DNA of 64,000 nt from Phycisphaerae bacterium. GTDB lineage: Bacteria > Planctomycetota > Phycisphaerae > FEN-1346 > JAACEH01. Shown piece after piece: positions 40,783 to 51,360 of the stretch; positions within the stretch are counted from its first letter, which is position 1, and each line of letters begins with the position of its first letter. The translations under genes and the position numbers were made by a program. The notes below the pieces were generated by a model. The model made no database searches, had not been told where the DNA came from, and worked only from the letters and a program-made list of their open reading frames with translations. Location of the stretch: assembly GCA_012729015.1 (NCBI GenBank), contig JAAYDY010000120.1, positions 1 to 64,000 of the forward strand, given 5' to 3'.

Positions 40783-42602
40783 CCTTGGCGCCGACGTAGC
40801 CGTTCGATGTGGATTTCCAGGACGGTCACGTCGCTGTGGCCGATGCCGGGAATGCGGGCCGCCTGGCCGAGGCTGGTCGGGCGGATGCGGGCGAACTTCT
40901 CGCGGGCCTCGTGGCGCAGTTGCGGCACGGAAGCGTAGTCCAGCCCGTCGGGTATGCGGCGCAGCTCCCGCCGGCGGAATCCCTCGACTTGTCGCGCCTG
41001 ACGTTCAAGATACCCGGCATACTTGACTTCGATCTCCACCTGCTCGGCGGCCAGGGGTAACGCAGCCGTGAGGCGGGCCAGGTCGGCGTTGCGGCCGGCC
41101 AACTCCGTCAAGGTCATTTCCGGCCGTCGCAGCAACTCCGCGAAACTCTTCGATCCGTCGCGGCAGGCGGCCAGCGCCGCGGCGATCCGCTCCATGGCGG
41201 CCAGTTTCTCGTTCAGCAACCGTCGCCGCGGTTCATCGACAAGGCCCATCTCGTGCCCCAACGGCGTCAACCGCCGGTCGGCGTTGTCGTAACGCAGCAG
41301 CAGCCGGTACTCGGCCAGGCTCGTGAACAGCCGGTACGGTTCTTCGGCGCCCTTGGTCACCAGGTCGTCGATCATCACGCCGATGTAGGCCTGGTCGCGG
41401 CCCAGAACCACCGACTCCTGTCGCGCGACGTACCTGGCGGCGTTCAGCCCGGCCATCAGGCCCTGGCCGGCGGCCTCTTCGTAGCCGCTGGTGCCATTGA
41501 TCTGCCCGGCCAGGAACAGCCCCGGCACGCGCTTGACCTGAAGGTCGCTCGTCAGTTGCGTCGGCGGGACAAAATCGTACTCGATGGCGTACCCGAACCG
41601 CAGAATCTCGGCCCGCTCGAGGCCCTCGATGGCCCGGACCATGGCCAGTTGCACGTCGGCCGGGACGCTCGTCGAGATGCCGTTGGCGTACACCCAATCG
41701 GTATCGCGGCCCTCGGGTTCCAGGAACACCTGGTGGCGGTCGTGGTCGGCGAAGCGGACGATCTTGGTCTCGATCGACGGGCAGTAGCGCGGCCCGGTGC
41801 TCTCGATCTGGCCGCTGTAGAGCGGCGCGCGGTGCAGGTTGTCGCGGAGCAACTGGTGCACACGTTCGTTGGTGTAGGCGATGAAGCACGGCGTCTGGTC
41901 GATGCGGAGGCGGACCGTCAGGAACGAAAACGGGACGATGTCGCCGTCGCCGTCCTGCCGCTGGAGCCGGTCGAAGTCGATGGTGCGGCGGTCGAGCCGG
42001 GGCGGGGTGCCGGTCTTCAGGCGTCCCAGCTCCAGGCCGAGGTCGCGCAGCGACGCCGACAGGGCGGTGGAGGGGGGTTCGTTGACGCGGCCGCCGGGCC
42101 AGACCCGCTCGCCGCAGTGCATGCGCCCGTTGAGGAATGTGCCGGGCGTAAGGATGACGGCCCGGGCTGCGAGGTCGCCGGTGACGGCCGTGGCGATGCC
42201 GCAGACGCGACCGTCGGCGACGAGCACGCGCATGGCCTCGTCGGCGACGATGTCGAGGTTCTCCTGCTCGCGCAGGCGCGTGAGCATCGCGCGGGCGTAG
42301 GCGTCGCGGTCGCTCTGGCACCGGGGGCCGCGGACGGCGGGGCCTTTGCTGCGATTCAGCAGGCGGAACTGGATGGCGGTCTGGTCGGCCACGAGGCCCA
42401 TGGCGCCGCCCAGGGCGTCCACTTCCCGGACCACTTGCCCCTTGGCCAGGCCGCCGATGGCCGGATTGCAGCTCATCTGGGCGACAGTCTCGGGCGACAG
42501 GGTGACCAGGGCTGTCCGGGCCCCGAGCCGCGCGGCCGCCAGCGCCGCCTCGCACCCAGCATGGCCGCCTCCGGCGACGATGATGTCGTATGAGTGCTTC
42601 AC
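40767..42602 (-). CDS. mnmG: tRNA uridine-5-carboxymethylaminomethyl modification enzyme MnmG
   Basis: FAD-dependent subunit that, with MnmE, modifies the wobble uridine of certain tRNAs. 611 residues, full-length. N-terminal FAD site IIVAGGGHAGCEAALAAARL, then MSCNPAIGGLAKGQVVREVD, YCPSIETKIVRF and GQINGTSGYEEAAGQG. The start is a GTG at 42602, fixed by the family N-terminus; no Shine-Dalgarno is visible and a TATAAT box lies 9 bases upstream, suggesting a nearly leaderless transcript. MnmE is not in the window. Confidence 0.96.
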   Translation of the reverse strand: MKHSYDIIVAGGGHAGCEAALAAARLGARTALVTLSPETVAQMSCNPAIGGLAKGQVVREVDALGGAMGLVADQTAIQFRLLNRSKGPAVRGPRCQSDRDAYARAMLTRLREQENLDIVADEAMRVLVADGRVCGIATAVTGDLAARAVILTPGTFLNGRMHCGERVWPGGRVNEPPSTALSASLRDLGLELGRLKTGTPPRLDRRTIDFDRLQRQDGDGDIVPFSFLTVRLRIDQTPCFIAYTNERVHQLLRDNLHRAPLYSGQIESTGPRYCPSIETKIVRFADHDRHQVFLEPEGRDTDWVYANGISTSVPADVQLAMVRAIEGLERAEILRFGYAIEYDFVPPTQLTSDLQVKRVPGLFLAGQINGTSGYEEAAGQGLMAGLNAARYVARQESVVLGRDQAYIGVMIDDLVTKGAEEPYRLFTSLAEYRLLLRYDNADRRLTPLGHEMGLVDEPRRRLLNEKLAAMERIAAALAACRDGSKSFAELLRRPEMTLTELAGRNADLARLTAALPLAAEQVEIEVKYAGYLERQARQVEGFRRRELRRIPDGLDYASVPQLRHEAREKFARIRPTSLGQAARIPGIGHSDVTVLEIHIERLRRRQGHSLS

Positions 42603-42611
42603 AGGGGGCGT

Positions 42612-42617
42612 ATTATA
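42612..42617 (-). promoter_or_regulatory. -10 box immediately upstream of mnmG
   Basis: Consensus TATAAT on the minus strand, 9 bases before the GTG. No good -35 was found at 16-19 bp. Confidence 0.5.
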
Positions 42618-42790
42618 AGGCTATCGCCCCGGTCGGGGCACCAGAAAGTCTCGCCGCGGCAACAGTGGGGTGTGTCCGAGAATTCCGGCATATGCGGCAG
42701 TCGTTCGCCAGAGCGCGCATGGCGGTCGTTCGTTGTAGTGGACGGTCCTGGGCCTCAGGCTTTCTGGGTTAGTCCTAGGCGCGCCGGCAC

Positions 42791-42921
42791 CCGAGGCCCG
42801 AAGGGCCGACAGTCAATAGCCGGCGGCGTGAGCCGCCGGAAACTGCCCCCGCGACGTGACTCGAGCCCCAACGGGGGCGGCAGTGCGGCAACGGCCATGC
42901 CTGACGGGGCAGGCATGGCAC
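42791..42921. repeat. Palindromic intergenic modules, copy F
   Basis: Series of hairpins: GGCCC/GGGCC (42795-42807), CCGGCGGC/GCCGCCGG (42820-42839), and the 22-bp near-palindrome at 42896-42917 that also begins copy A and ends copy B. From 42896 the sequence matches copy B over about 25 bases. Confidence 0.7.
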
Positions 42922-43083
42922 CACGACGGGCTTCCGGGACTCGTGGGCAGAATGCCCGGGCAAGGAGTATTGAGTGCTGCCAAAGTGGCAGTGTGCTGTG
43001 TCATGGATGTGGTTGTCTGCCATTCTGGCACGCCTCTGTTGTTGAGAGTCTGTCTGGGACGTGGAAAATGCGGTTTCTGGCAT

Positions 43084-43098
43084 TGGCATGGGCTTTGC
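43084..43098 (+). promoter_or_regulatory. Sigma54-like -24/-12 sequence upstream of the Hsp20 cluster
   Basis: TGGCATGGGCTTTGC has the GG and GC dinucleotides separated by exactly 10 bases and differs from the TGGCAC-N5-TTGC core at one position. It lies 85 bases before the first Hsp20 start. Confidence 0.4.
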
Positions 43099-43182
43099 GA
43101 GTTAAGATAGGTAGAAGTTGGCCCTGAATAGGGTCGCGGCGAGTGGGGAGTGGTTGACAGACTCTTAGTGGAGGTGCGAGCC

Positions 43183-43635
43183 ATGCCATTCGGACGGTTT
43201 TTCGATTCACCGAGGGGGCCGTTTGCCCAGTTGCAGCGAGAGATGAACCAGTTGTTCGATACGCTGGTGGCGCCGCGGTTGGCGGTGGCCCGGGGGCTGG
43301 TCGGTCGCACGTTCCCGCCGGTGAACGTTTATGACGACGGGGCGGCCCTGACGCTGGAGTGCGAGTTGCCGGGCATCGACCAGGAGAACCTGGAGCTGTA
43401 CATTGCCGGCGACACGATGACCCTGAAGGGCGAGCGGCCGGAAGTGCGGTGCGACGAGAACGCGCGGATGCACATTCGAGAGCGCGGGTACGGGACGTTC
43501 AACCGGGCCATCACGTTGCCGGTGGACGTGGACGGCGACAAGGCCGAGGCGCGATTCGTCAATGGCGTGCTGCGGGTGACGGTGCCGAAGTCGCCGCAGG
43601 TGATGCCGAAGCAGGTGAAGGTGAAGACGGAGTAG
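43183..43635 (+). CDS. Hsp20/alpha-crystallin small heat shock protein 1
   Basis: 150-residue ATP-independent holdase that binds unfolding proteins. The alpha-crystallin domain is clear: FPPVNVYDDGAALTLECELP, GIDQENLELYIAGDTMTLKG and the C-terminal beta strand FVNGVLRVTVPKSP. GGAGG lies upstream of the ATG at 43183. First of four Hsp20 genes in a row ending in lon, implying a joint protein quality-control unit. Confidence 0.93.
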   Translation: MPFGRFFDSPRGPFAQLQREMNQLFDTLVAPRLAVARGLVGRTFPPVNVYDDGAALTLECELPGIDQENLELYIAGDTMTLKGERPEVRCDENARMHIRERGYGTFNRAITLPVDVDGDKAEARFVNGVLRVTVPKSPQVMPKQVKVKTE

Positions 43636-43697
43636 CGGGCCTCGCGTCGATGTGCACAAGCGAGCGTGGAGCGTTCCTTATGCAGGGAGGACGTGCG

Positions 43698-44114
43698 ATG
43701 AATACGAATGAGACGAGCAGGACGCCGGCGGTTCCGGAAGAGTACTTCCTGCCCCCGGTGGACGTAATGGAGACGGCGGACGAGCTGGTGCTGACGGCGG
43801 ACATGCCGGGCGTGTCACCGGAGCAGTTGGACGTGACGGTGGAGGAGGGCGTGCTGACGCTTCACGGCCGGGTGTCGGCCGAGGAGGAGCCCGCCTCGCG
43901 GAAGACGGTGCAGCGGGAGTTCCTGACGGGCGACTACTACCGGCAGTTCCGCTTGCCGCGCGACTTCTCGGCCGAGGGGATCAACGCGTCGCTGAAGTCG
44001 GGCGTGGTGACGATCCGCATTGCCCGTGACGAGCGAAGCAAGCCGCGGCGCATTCCGGTTCAGGTGGAGCCGGCCGAGGCGGAGCGCCGCATCGAGGACA
44101 AGTCGGGCAGGTGA
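43698..44114 (+). CDS. Hsp20/alpha-crystallin small heat shock protein 2
   Basis: 138 residues, with a short N-terminal arm. The domain runs from PPVDVMETADELVLTADMPG through VTVEEGVLTLHGRV to LKSGVVTIRIARDE. The final strand has SGV instead of the usual NGV. GGGAGG lies 7 bases before the ATG. It is clearly diverged from copy 1, so the array is old or was assembled from different paralogues. Confidence 0.92.
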   Translation: MNTNETSRTPAVPEEYFLPPVDVMETADELVLTADMPGVSPEQLDVTVEEGVLTLHGRVSAEEEPASRKTVQREFLTGDYYRQFRLPRDFSAEGINASLKSGVVTIRIARDERSKPRRIPVQVEPAEAERRIEDKSGR

Positions 44115-44142
44115 GCAAGGGGCGCAAAGGAGGTGAGGTGCT

Positions 44143-44592
44143 ATGGATCTGGTGCCATGGAAGCGAGGTCGTGACGATTCGGCGCTGCAATCGCTGAGGA
44201 ACGAGTTCAACAGGATCTTCGACCGTTTCTGGTCGGGCGAGCTGGAACCGCTGCACCTGGGCCGGTGGCTTCCGGCGGTGGACGTGTCGGAGACCGACAA
44301 CGACGTGACCGTGCGGGCGGAGACGCCGGGGATCGATCCGAAGGACATCGAGGTATACGTCGAGGGGGATGTTCTGACGATCAAGGGCGAAAAGAAGGAA
44401 GAGACGGAGACGAAGGACCGCAATTTCCATCGCGTGGAACGGCAGTATGGCAGCTTCTCGCGGAGCATCCAGTTGCCGGCGAATGTTGAGGCGGACAAGG
44501 TGGAGGCCCAGGCGGCCAACGGCGTGTTGACGATCCGGCTGCCGAAGCAGGAGGACGAGAAGCGGAAGAAAGTTCAGATCAAGGCCGATTGA
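44143..44592 (+). CDS. Hsp20/alpha-crystallin small heat shock protein 3
   Basis: 149 residues and the most canonical of the four: EFNRIFDRFW, PAVDVSETDNDVTVRAETPG, IDPKDIEVYVEGDVLTIKGE, YGSFSRSIQLP and ANGVLTIRLPK. AAAGGAGG lies upstream of the ATG. It ends the first transcription unit, being followed by the hairpin at 44635-44674. Confidence 0.95.
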   Translation: MDLVPWKRGRDDSALQSLRNEFNRIFDRFWSGELEPLHLGRWLPAVDVSETDNDVTVRAETPGIDPKDIEVYVEGDVLTIKGEKKEETETKDRNFHRVERQYGSFSRSIQLPANVEADKVEAQAANGVLTIRLPKQEDEKRKKVQIKAD

Positions 44593-44634
44593 TCCGCAGC
44601 GGGCGATCTGCCTGGAGGATTCGTTGGCGAGAAC

Positions 44635-44674
44635 GCACCGAGCCGGGTCTCCGCAAGGGGGTCCGGCTCGGTGC
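44635..44674 (+). terminator. Hairpin after the third Hsp20 gene
   Basis: A perfect 12-bp stem (44635-44646 with 44663-44674) with a 16-base loop, 42 bases after the stop. No T-run follows. Confidence 0.5.
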
Positions 44675-44728
44675 ATGAATGTGCAGTGTGGACGGCGTGT
44701 GCGGAGACGGCGCCGAAGGCGGTGCGGC

Positions 44729-44757
44729 TTGAACGGTTGCCGGAGGGGTGCTATACT
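44729..44757 (+). promoter_or_regulatory. Predicted sigma70 promoter of the hsp20-lon unit
   Basis: TTGAAC (44729-44734), 17 bp, TATACT (44752-44757), 50 bases before the fourth Hsp20 gene. The hexamers equal those of the ribH promoter. Confidence 0.7.
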
Positions 44758-44806
44758 CCGGAGGTCCTCTGTTCTGCTCGCGTGTAGTCGCAATGGAGAG
44801 ACGCCA

Positions 44807-45214
44807 ATGTCACCGAAGCGCCGCGATGTCAACGACGAGATGATCAAGCTGGCTCGTCGGATGAACCAGTTGATGGACGAGTGGAAGCACACGTCGTTCA
44901 TGAGTGCGAGCGACGAGGCATGGCAACCGTCGGTGGACGTGATCGAGTGCGAGCACCGCGTGTGCGTGCTGGCGGACGTGGCGGGGATCGCTCGCGAGGC
45001 GATCCAGGTGGTCGTGCAGTGCGACACGGTGATCATCAGCGGCACACGGGTGCTTCCTGGGGCGGACCGGCAGAAGCTAGTGCATCAGCTTGAGCTGCCG
45101 CGAGGGCCGTTCCGTCGAGCGGTGGCACTGCCGTTCGAGGCGGAGTCGCTGCCGATGGAGATTGAGTACCACGACGGGCTGCTTCAGATCCACATTGACA
45201 AGCCAACCCCCTGA
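44807..45214 (+). CDS. Divergent Hsp20-like protein 4
   Basis: 135 residues. The alpha-crystallin pattern is weaker but visible: WQPSVDVIECEHRVCVLADV, IQVVVQCDTVIISGTRVL and the end YHDGLLQIHIDKP, where HDG replaces NGV. It lacks the I-x-I anchor tail. GGAGAG lies upstream of the ATG at 44807. It is 13 bases before lon and shares its promoter, so it may present substrates to Lon. Confidence 0.82.
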   Translation: MSPKRRDVNDEMIKLARRMNQLMDEWKHTSFMSASDEAWQPSVDVIECEHRVCVLADVAGIAREAIQVVVQCDTVIISGTRVLPGADRQKLVHQLELPRGPFRRAVALPFEAESLPMEIEYHDGLLQIHIDKPTP

Positions 45215-45227
45215 GACAGGACCAGCC

Positions 45228-47723
<2,496 letters not shown>

Positions 47724-47725
47724 AC

Positions 47726-48739
47726 TCAGATGCGTTCCTGGGGCAGGGCGAAGCGGGTGAGGCGGAGGGCCTTGTGGCCCTTGTAGAGGCCGGGCTTGCC
47801 GCGGAATTTGGGCTGGCCGTTGACGGTGATGAGCAGGTCCTTGTTCGAGGGCTTGTCGGTCTTGATGACGTCGCCGGGCTTGAGCTGCATGAGTTTGTCG
47901 AGCGTCATGCTGGTTTCGGCCAGGAAGGCCGTCAGATCGACGACGGTGCCTCCGACTCGCGTGACAAGGTTCTGCTTCGATTGGCCGTCGCTGCTGCTGC
48001 GGGTGTAGACGGACCAATTGTGGCCGGTGAACTCGCTCATGATCGGCTCGATGACGTTGAACGGGATGCAGAAGGACATCATGCCGCTGCGCCCGCCGGT
48101 GCTGATCTCGAATCCCATAACGACGACGACTTCGTTGGGCGGCACGATCTGAACCATGGCCGGGTTCGACTCGTTGCGAGCGGCCTTGAACTCGATTTCG
48201 GTGATGGGCGTCCAGGCCTCGTGCAGGGTGGCGACGGCCCGCTGGATGATGCAATCGACGAGCATGGTCTCGATGGCGGTCAGGGCTCGGTCGGGGATGA
48301 AGGCCGTGTCGTTGCCGCCGCCGAGGAGTCGGTCGATGATCGGAAAGATGATCAGCGGGTTGATCTCGAGGATCATGTTGCCGTCGAGCGGGCGGCAACT
48401 GAGCAGGTGCATGCAGGTCGGGTTCGGCAGGAGTTGCAGGAACTCCGAGTAGGTCATCTGCTCGATGGAGATGATGTTGACCTCGACGATGGTGCGCAGG
48501 TAGCCGGAGAGGCTGGCGCCGAAGTTGCGGCTGAACGTTTCGTGGAGCGATTCGAGGCTGCGCATCTGCTCTTTGCTGACGCGTTCGGGCCGCTTGAAAT
48601 CGTAGGGGCGTATCTGGGAATCGCGTGAGACGGTGGTGGCCTTGGAGGCGACGGACGGGACGTCGTCGTTGCCGATGGCGCCTTCGTCCACTGCCGAGAG
48701 CAGGGCATCGATTTCGCTCTGGTCGAGAATCTGGGGCAC
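47726..48739 (-). CDS. fliM: Flagellar motor switch protein FliM
   Basis: 337-residue C-ring protein that binds phosphorylated CheY and sets rotation direction. The N-terminal CheY-binding segment is ILDQSEIDALLSAV; the middle CheC-like domain has RNFGASLSGYLRTIVEVNII and PLDGNMILEINPLIIFPIID; the C-terminal SpoA domain ends PGDVIKTDKPSNKDLLITVN. The start is a GTG at 48739 with AGGAG about 10 bases upstream. It is the only flagellar gene in the window, placed after proA rather than in a flagellar cluster. Confidence 0.95.
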   Translation of the reverse strand: MPQILDQSEIDALLSAVDEGAIGNDDVPSVASKATTVSRDSQIRPYDFKRPERVSKEQMRSLESLHETFSRNFGASLSGYLRTIVEVNIISIEQMTYSEFLQLLPNPTCMHLLSCRPLDGNMILEINPLIIFPIIDRLLGGGNDTAFIPDRALTAIETMLVDCIIQRAVATLHEAWTPITEIEFKAARNESNPAMVQIVPPNEVVVVMGFEISTGGRSGMMSFCIPFNVIEPIMSEFTGHNWSVYTRSSSDGQSKQNLVTRVGGTVVDLTAFLAETSMTLDKLMQLKPGDVIKTDKPSNKDLLITVNGQPKFRGKPGLYKGHKALRLTRFALPQERI

Positions 48740-48771
48740 GGTTGTGCGCTCCTGTGACGTCTGCCCTCAGG

Positions 48772-50034
48772 TCATGTTCGGACCTGTCCGTTGCCGCGGA
48801 CGACGTACTTGTAGGTCGTCAGGTCGCGGATGCCCATGGGGCCTCGGGCATGCAGTTTGTCGGTCGAGATGCCCACCTCGGCCCCGAGGCCGTATTCCCC
48901 TCCGTCGCTGAACCGCGTCGAGGCGTTGACCATGACGCTGGAACTGTCCACGCGTCGGACGAATTCCTCGGCCCGTCGGGGGTCGGCCGTCACAATGGCG
49001 TCGGTGTGGGCGGACCCATACCGCGCGATATGCTCTATCGCGTCTTCGATGTTATCGACCACGCGCACGGCGAGAATTAAGTCCAAATACTCGGCTTCCC
49101 AGTCGGCTTCGGCGGCGGGCCTGGCGTCGGGGAAGACGGCGCACGTTCGCTCGCAGCCGCGAATCTGGACGCCGCGTGCGGCCATGGCCTTCAGGAGGTC
49201 GGCCAGGGGCCGGCCGGCCTGGGCCTGGTGGACCAGGAGGGTTTCCATGGCGTTGCAGACGCCGGGCCGCTGGCACTTGGCGTTCAGGGCAATCTCGGCG
49301 GCCATGGCCGGGTCGGCGAATTCGTCGATGTAGACGTGGCAGACGCCCTTGTAGTGCTTGATGACGGGAATGGTGGACTGCTCGACGACGGCCCGGATGA
49401 GGCGCTCGCCGCCGCGCGGAATCACGAGGTCGATCCACCGGTCCAGTTTGAGCATGGCTCCGACGAAGGCGTGGTCGGCGGCCTCGACGAGTTGGACGGC
49501 CGTCTCGGGCAGGCCGGCGGCGACCAGTCCGCTGCGGATCGCCCGGTAGAGGGCGGCATTGCTGAAGGCGGCCTCCTTGCCTCCGCGAAGGATGCAGGCG
49601 TTGCCGGACTTGAGGCAGAGGCCGGCGGCGTCGATGGTGACGTTGGGCCGCGACTCGAAGATGATGAAAATGACGCCGATCGGAACGCGGACGCGCTGGA
49701 GGTCGAGGCCGTTGGGGCGCGTACTCTGCTCGATGACCTGGCCGACGGGGTCGTCCTGTGCGGCGATTTCGCGAAGGCCGGCGGCCATGGTCTCGATGCG
49801 TTTGTCGGTCAGGGTGAGGCGGTCGACCATCGCCGCGGAGAGTCCGGCCTTGGCTGCGGCATCGAGGTCCCTGGCGTTCTCGGCCTTGATGGCGGCGGCC
49901 TGGTTGGCCAGGGCGTCGGCGATGGCGGCGAGGGCCTCGTTCTTCTGGCGGGTGGAGGCCACGGCGACGCTGCGCGAGGCCAGTCGCGCCCGGCGGGCCA
50001 TCTGTTCGGCCTGAGCCGCATAGTCGGTAGTCAT
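48772..50034 (-). CDS. proA: Gamma-glutamyl phosphate reductase
   Basis: NADPH-dependent second enzyme of proline synthesis, 420 residues. Family marks: RVPIGVIFIIFESRPNVTID, SGNACILRGGKEA, IPRGGERLIRAVVE, and the active-site cysteine in KCQRPGVCNAMETLLVH. The ATG at 50034 has GGAGAAGG upstream; the long frame extending to 51078 is not coding. It is preceded by its own promoter and followed 32 bases later by fliM. ProB is not in the window. Confidence 0.96.
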   Translation of the reverse strand: MTTDYAAQAEQMARRARLASRSVAVASTRQKNEALAAIADALANQAAAIKAENARDLDAAAKAGLSAAMVDRLTLTDKRIETMAAGLREIAAQDDPVGQVIEQSTRPNGLDLQRVRVPIGVIFIIFESRPNVTIDAAGLCLKSGNACILRGGKEAAFSNAALYRAIRSGLVAAGLPETAVQLVEAADHAFVGAMLKLDRWIDLVIPRGGERLIRAVVEQSTIPVIKHYKGVCHVYIDEFADPAMAAEIALNAKCQRPGVCNAMETLLVHQAQAGRPLADLLKAMAARGVQIRGCERTCAVFPDARPAAEADWEAEYLDLILAVRVVDNIEDAIEHIARYGSAHTDAIVTADPRRAEEFVRRVDSSSVMVNASTRFSDGGEYGLGAEVGISTDKLHARGPMGIRDLTTYKYVVRGNGQVRT

Positions 50035-50068
50035 GGCGACCTTCTCCGTCAAGAGCACACAGGGCGGC

Positions 50069-50097
50069 AGTCTACCACAGGACGACGGCGGCGTCAA
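50069..50097 (-). promoter_or_regulatory. Predicted sigma70 promoter of proA-fliM
   Basis: Minus strand: TTGACG (50092-50097), 17 bp, TAGACT (50069-50074), about 35 bases before proA. Confidence 0.65.
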
Positions 50098-50152
50098 ACG
50101 CCAGAGGCCCGAGCGTCGGTGGGGGGTGCATGTGATGTGTGTGGGCAGGCGC

Positions 50153-50249
50153 AGGGTGGCTGCTTGAGCAGTTCCCGAGCCCGTCGATGGGCAGCCACGC
50201 GGAGGGGCACAAGGAGACTCGCCCATGCCTGACGGGGCAGGCATGGCAC
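50153..50249 (-). repeat. Composite intergenic repeat, copy B
   Basis: Near-complete inverted copy of the element at 14410-14502: it runs from AGGGTGGCTGCTTGAGCAGT through GTTCCCGAGCCCGTCGATGG to the 22-bp near-palindrome at 50224-50245. It lies between cdaR and proA. Confidence 0.8.
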
Positions 50250-50276
50250 CCGGCAAAGGTGACGGGCACGCGTCGG

Positions 50277-51353
50277 TCAGGGCGTCGGCGGCGTGTCGGC
50301 GGCGGCACGTTCGATGAGGTTGAAGTTGACCGAGGGGCGGGCGAAGTCTTCGTCGAGCTTGATGTGCAGGCCCGGGCGGAAGAAGATTTCGGGCGATCGG
50401 ATCAGGGGAGTCGTCGTGTTGGCCTTGTCGGTCGGCTTGAGGATCAGGAAGACGTGCACGTCGTCTGGGCCGAGGGAGGCCATTTCCGAGACGGGGCCGG
50501 TGACGTGCAGGTTCTTCAGGACGGCTTCCCGCGAGTCGATCATCGTGACGTCGGCGGATTCGAGGATGGCCACATGGTACCTGGACAACTGGTCGAGCGG
50601 GCCGGCCACGAAGATCGGGATCGGGTCGAGTTTCTGCTTGGCCAGGGGCGTGGTGAGGCGGAAGGTGACCTCGACCTGCTGCGGCACAAAGCGGATGCCG
50701 AGCTCTGGGTCGCTCTCGCTGGGGACGAGGCCGACGGTCTGCTTGATCTCGCGTCGCGAGAGGGCGGCCTCGGCGCCGGGGTTGATCTGCGGATAGGCGG
50801 CGAGCTGGACGCCGCTCTGGAGGAGCCTGTCCCAGGCGGTCTCGGAGAGTTCGGCGACGACCTCGGGCGGCTGGGCGGTCCAGTCGTCGGCGACCATGGC
50901 GGCCAGGTCGGGCGGCAGCATCACGGGCACCTTCTTCTGGCGGACCTTCTCGACGCGGATGGCCACTTTGCCGGGGCTGGCGGTTTCGAGGGTGATGCCG
51001 TCCTGGACCAGGGCCTGGTCGCGGAAGCCCTCGCGGGCCAGCAGGATCAGGGAGCCGGTCTGGGTGGCCTCCTGGCACTCGGCGTCGCTGAGGGTGTACT
51101 GAAAGGCGAGGGGGAGGCGTCGCGATTCGAGCTGGTCGATGGCGCGGCCGGGCCCCTGGAAGCGGACCTTCATCTGCTGGTCGGCCGGCTCGACGATCGA
51201 CGCGCGGTACCGCGTCTTGTCGAGGACGCTGACGCTGACGCGGACGGTCATTTCGCGGCTGGTGCGCAGGACGCTGCGGTCGGCGACGACCCAGACTACG
51301 AGGGTCACCACGAAGACGATGATGAAGCCGCTGACGTGTTCGCGGAGTCGCAT
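50277..51353 (-). CDS. cdaR: YbbR-domain protein, CdaR-like
   Basis: 358 residues with one N-terminal membrane helix (GFIIVFVVTLVVWVVADRSV) and a periplasmic part with YbbR-like beta repeats. Those repeats include KVRFQGPGRAIDQLESRRLP and the C-terminal VTGPVSEMASLGPDDVHVFL. In other bacteria CdaR binds and modulates the cyclic di-AMP synthase CdaA; here it starts 7 bases after the cdaA stop, which supports the same partnership. Sequence similarity is at the pattern level, as usual for this family. Confidence 0.82.
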   Translation of the reverse strand: MRLREHVSGFIIVFVVTLVVWVVADRSVLRTSREMTVRVSVSVLDKTRYRASIVEPADQQMKVRFQGPGRAIDQLESRRLPLAFQYTLSDAECQEATQTGSLILLAREGFRDQALVQDGITLETASPGKVAIRVEKVRQKKVPVMLPPDLAAMVADDWTAQPPEVVAELSETAWDRLLQSGVQLAAYPQINPGAEAALSRREIKQTVGLVPSESDPELGIRFVPQQVEVTFRLTTPLAKQKLDPIPIFVAGPLDQLSRYHVAILESADVTMIDSREAVLKNLHVTGPVSEMASLGPDDVHVFLILKPTDKANTTTPLIRSPEIFFRPGLHIKLDEDFARPSVNFNLIERAAADTPPTP

Positions 51354-51360
51354 GCCGTGA

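Larger units (their letters stand above)
42603..43182. other. Gap between mnmG and the Hsp20 cluster
   Basis: 580 bases without a credible gene. It holds the mnmG -10 box, a run of palindromic modules (42791-42921) and a sigma54-like sequence (43084-43098). No CIRCE element or sigma32 promoter was seen. Confidence 0.6.

Noticed and set aside
42594..43127. 177-codon open frame in the mnmG to Hsp20 gap
   Set aside because: It runs through palindromic repeat modules, has no ribosome site and no familiar motif.
42603..43182. CIRCE (HrcA) or sigma32 control of the Hsp20 genes
   Set aside because: No TTAGCACTC inverted repeat and no CTTGAA/CCCCAT pair were found in the gap.
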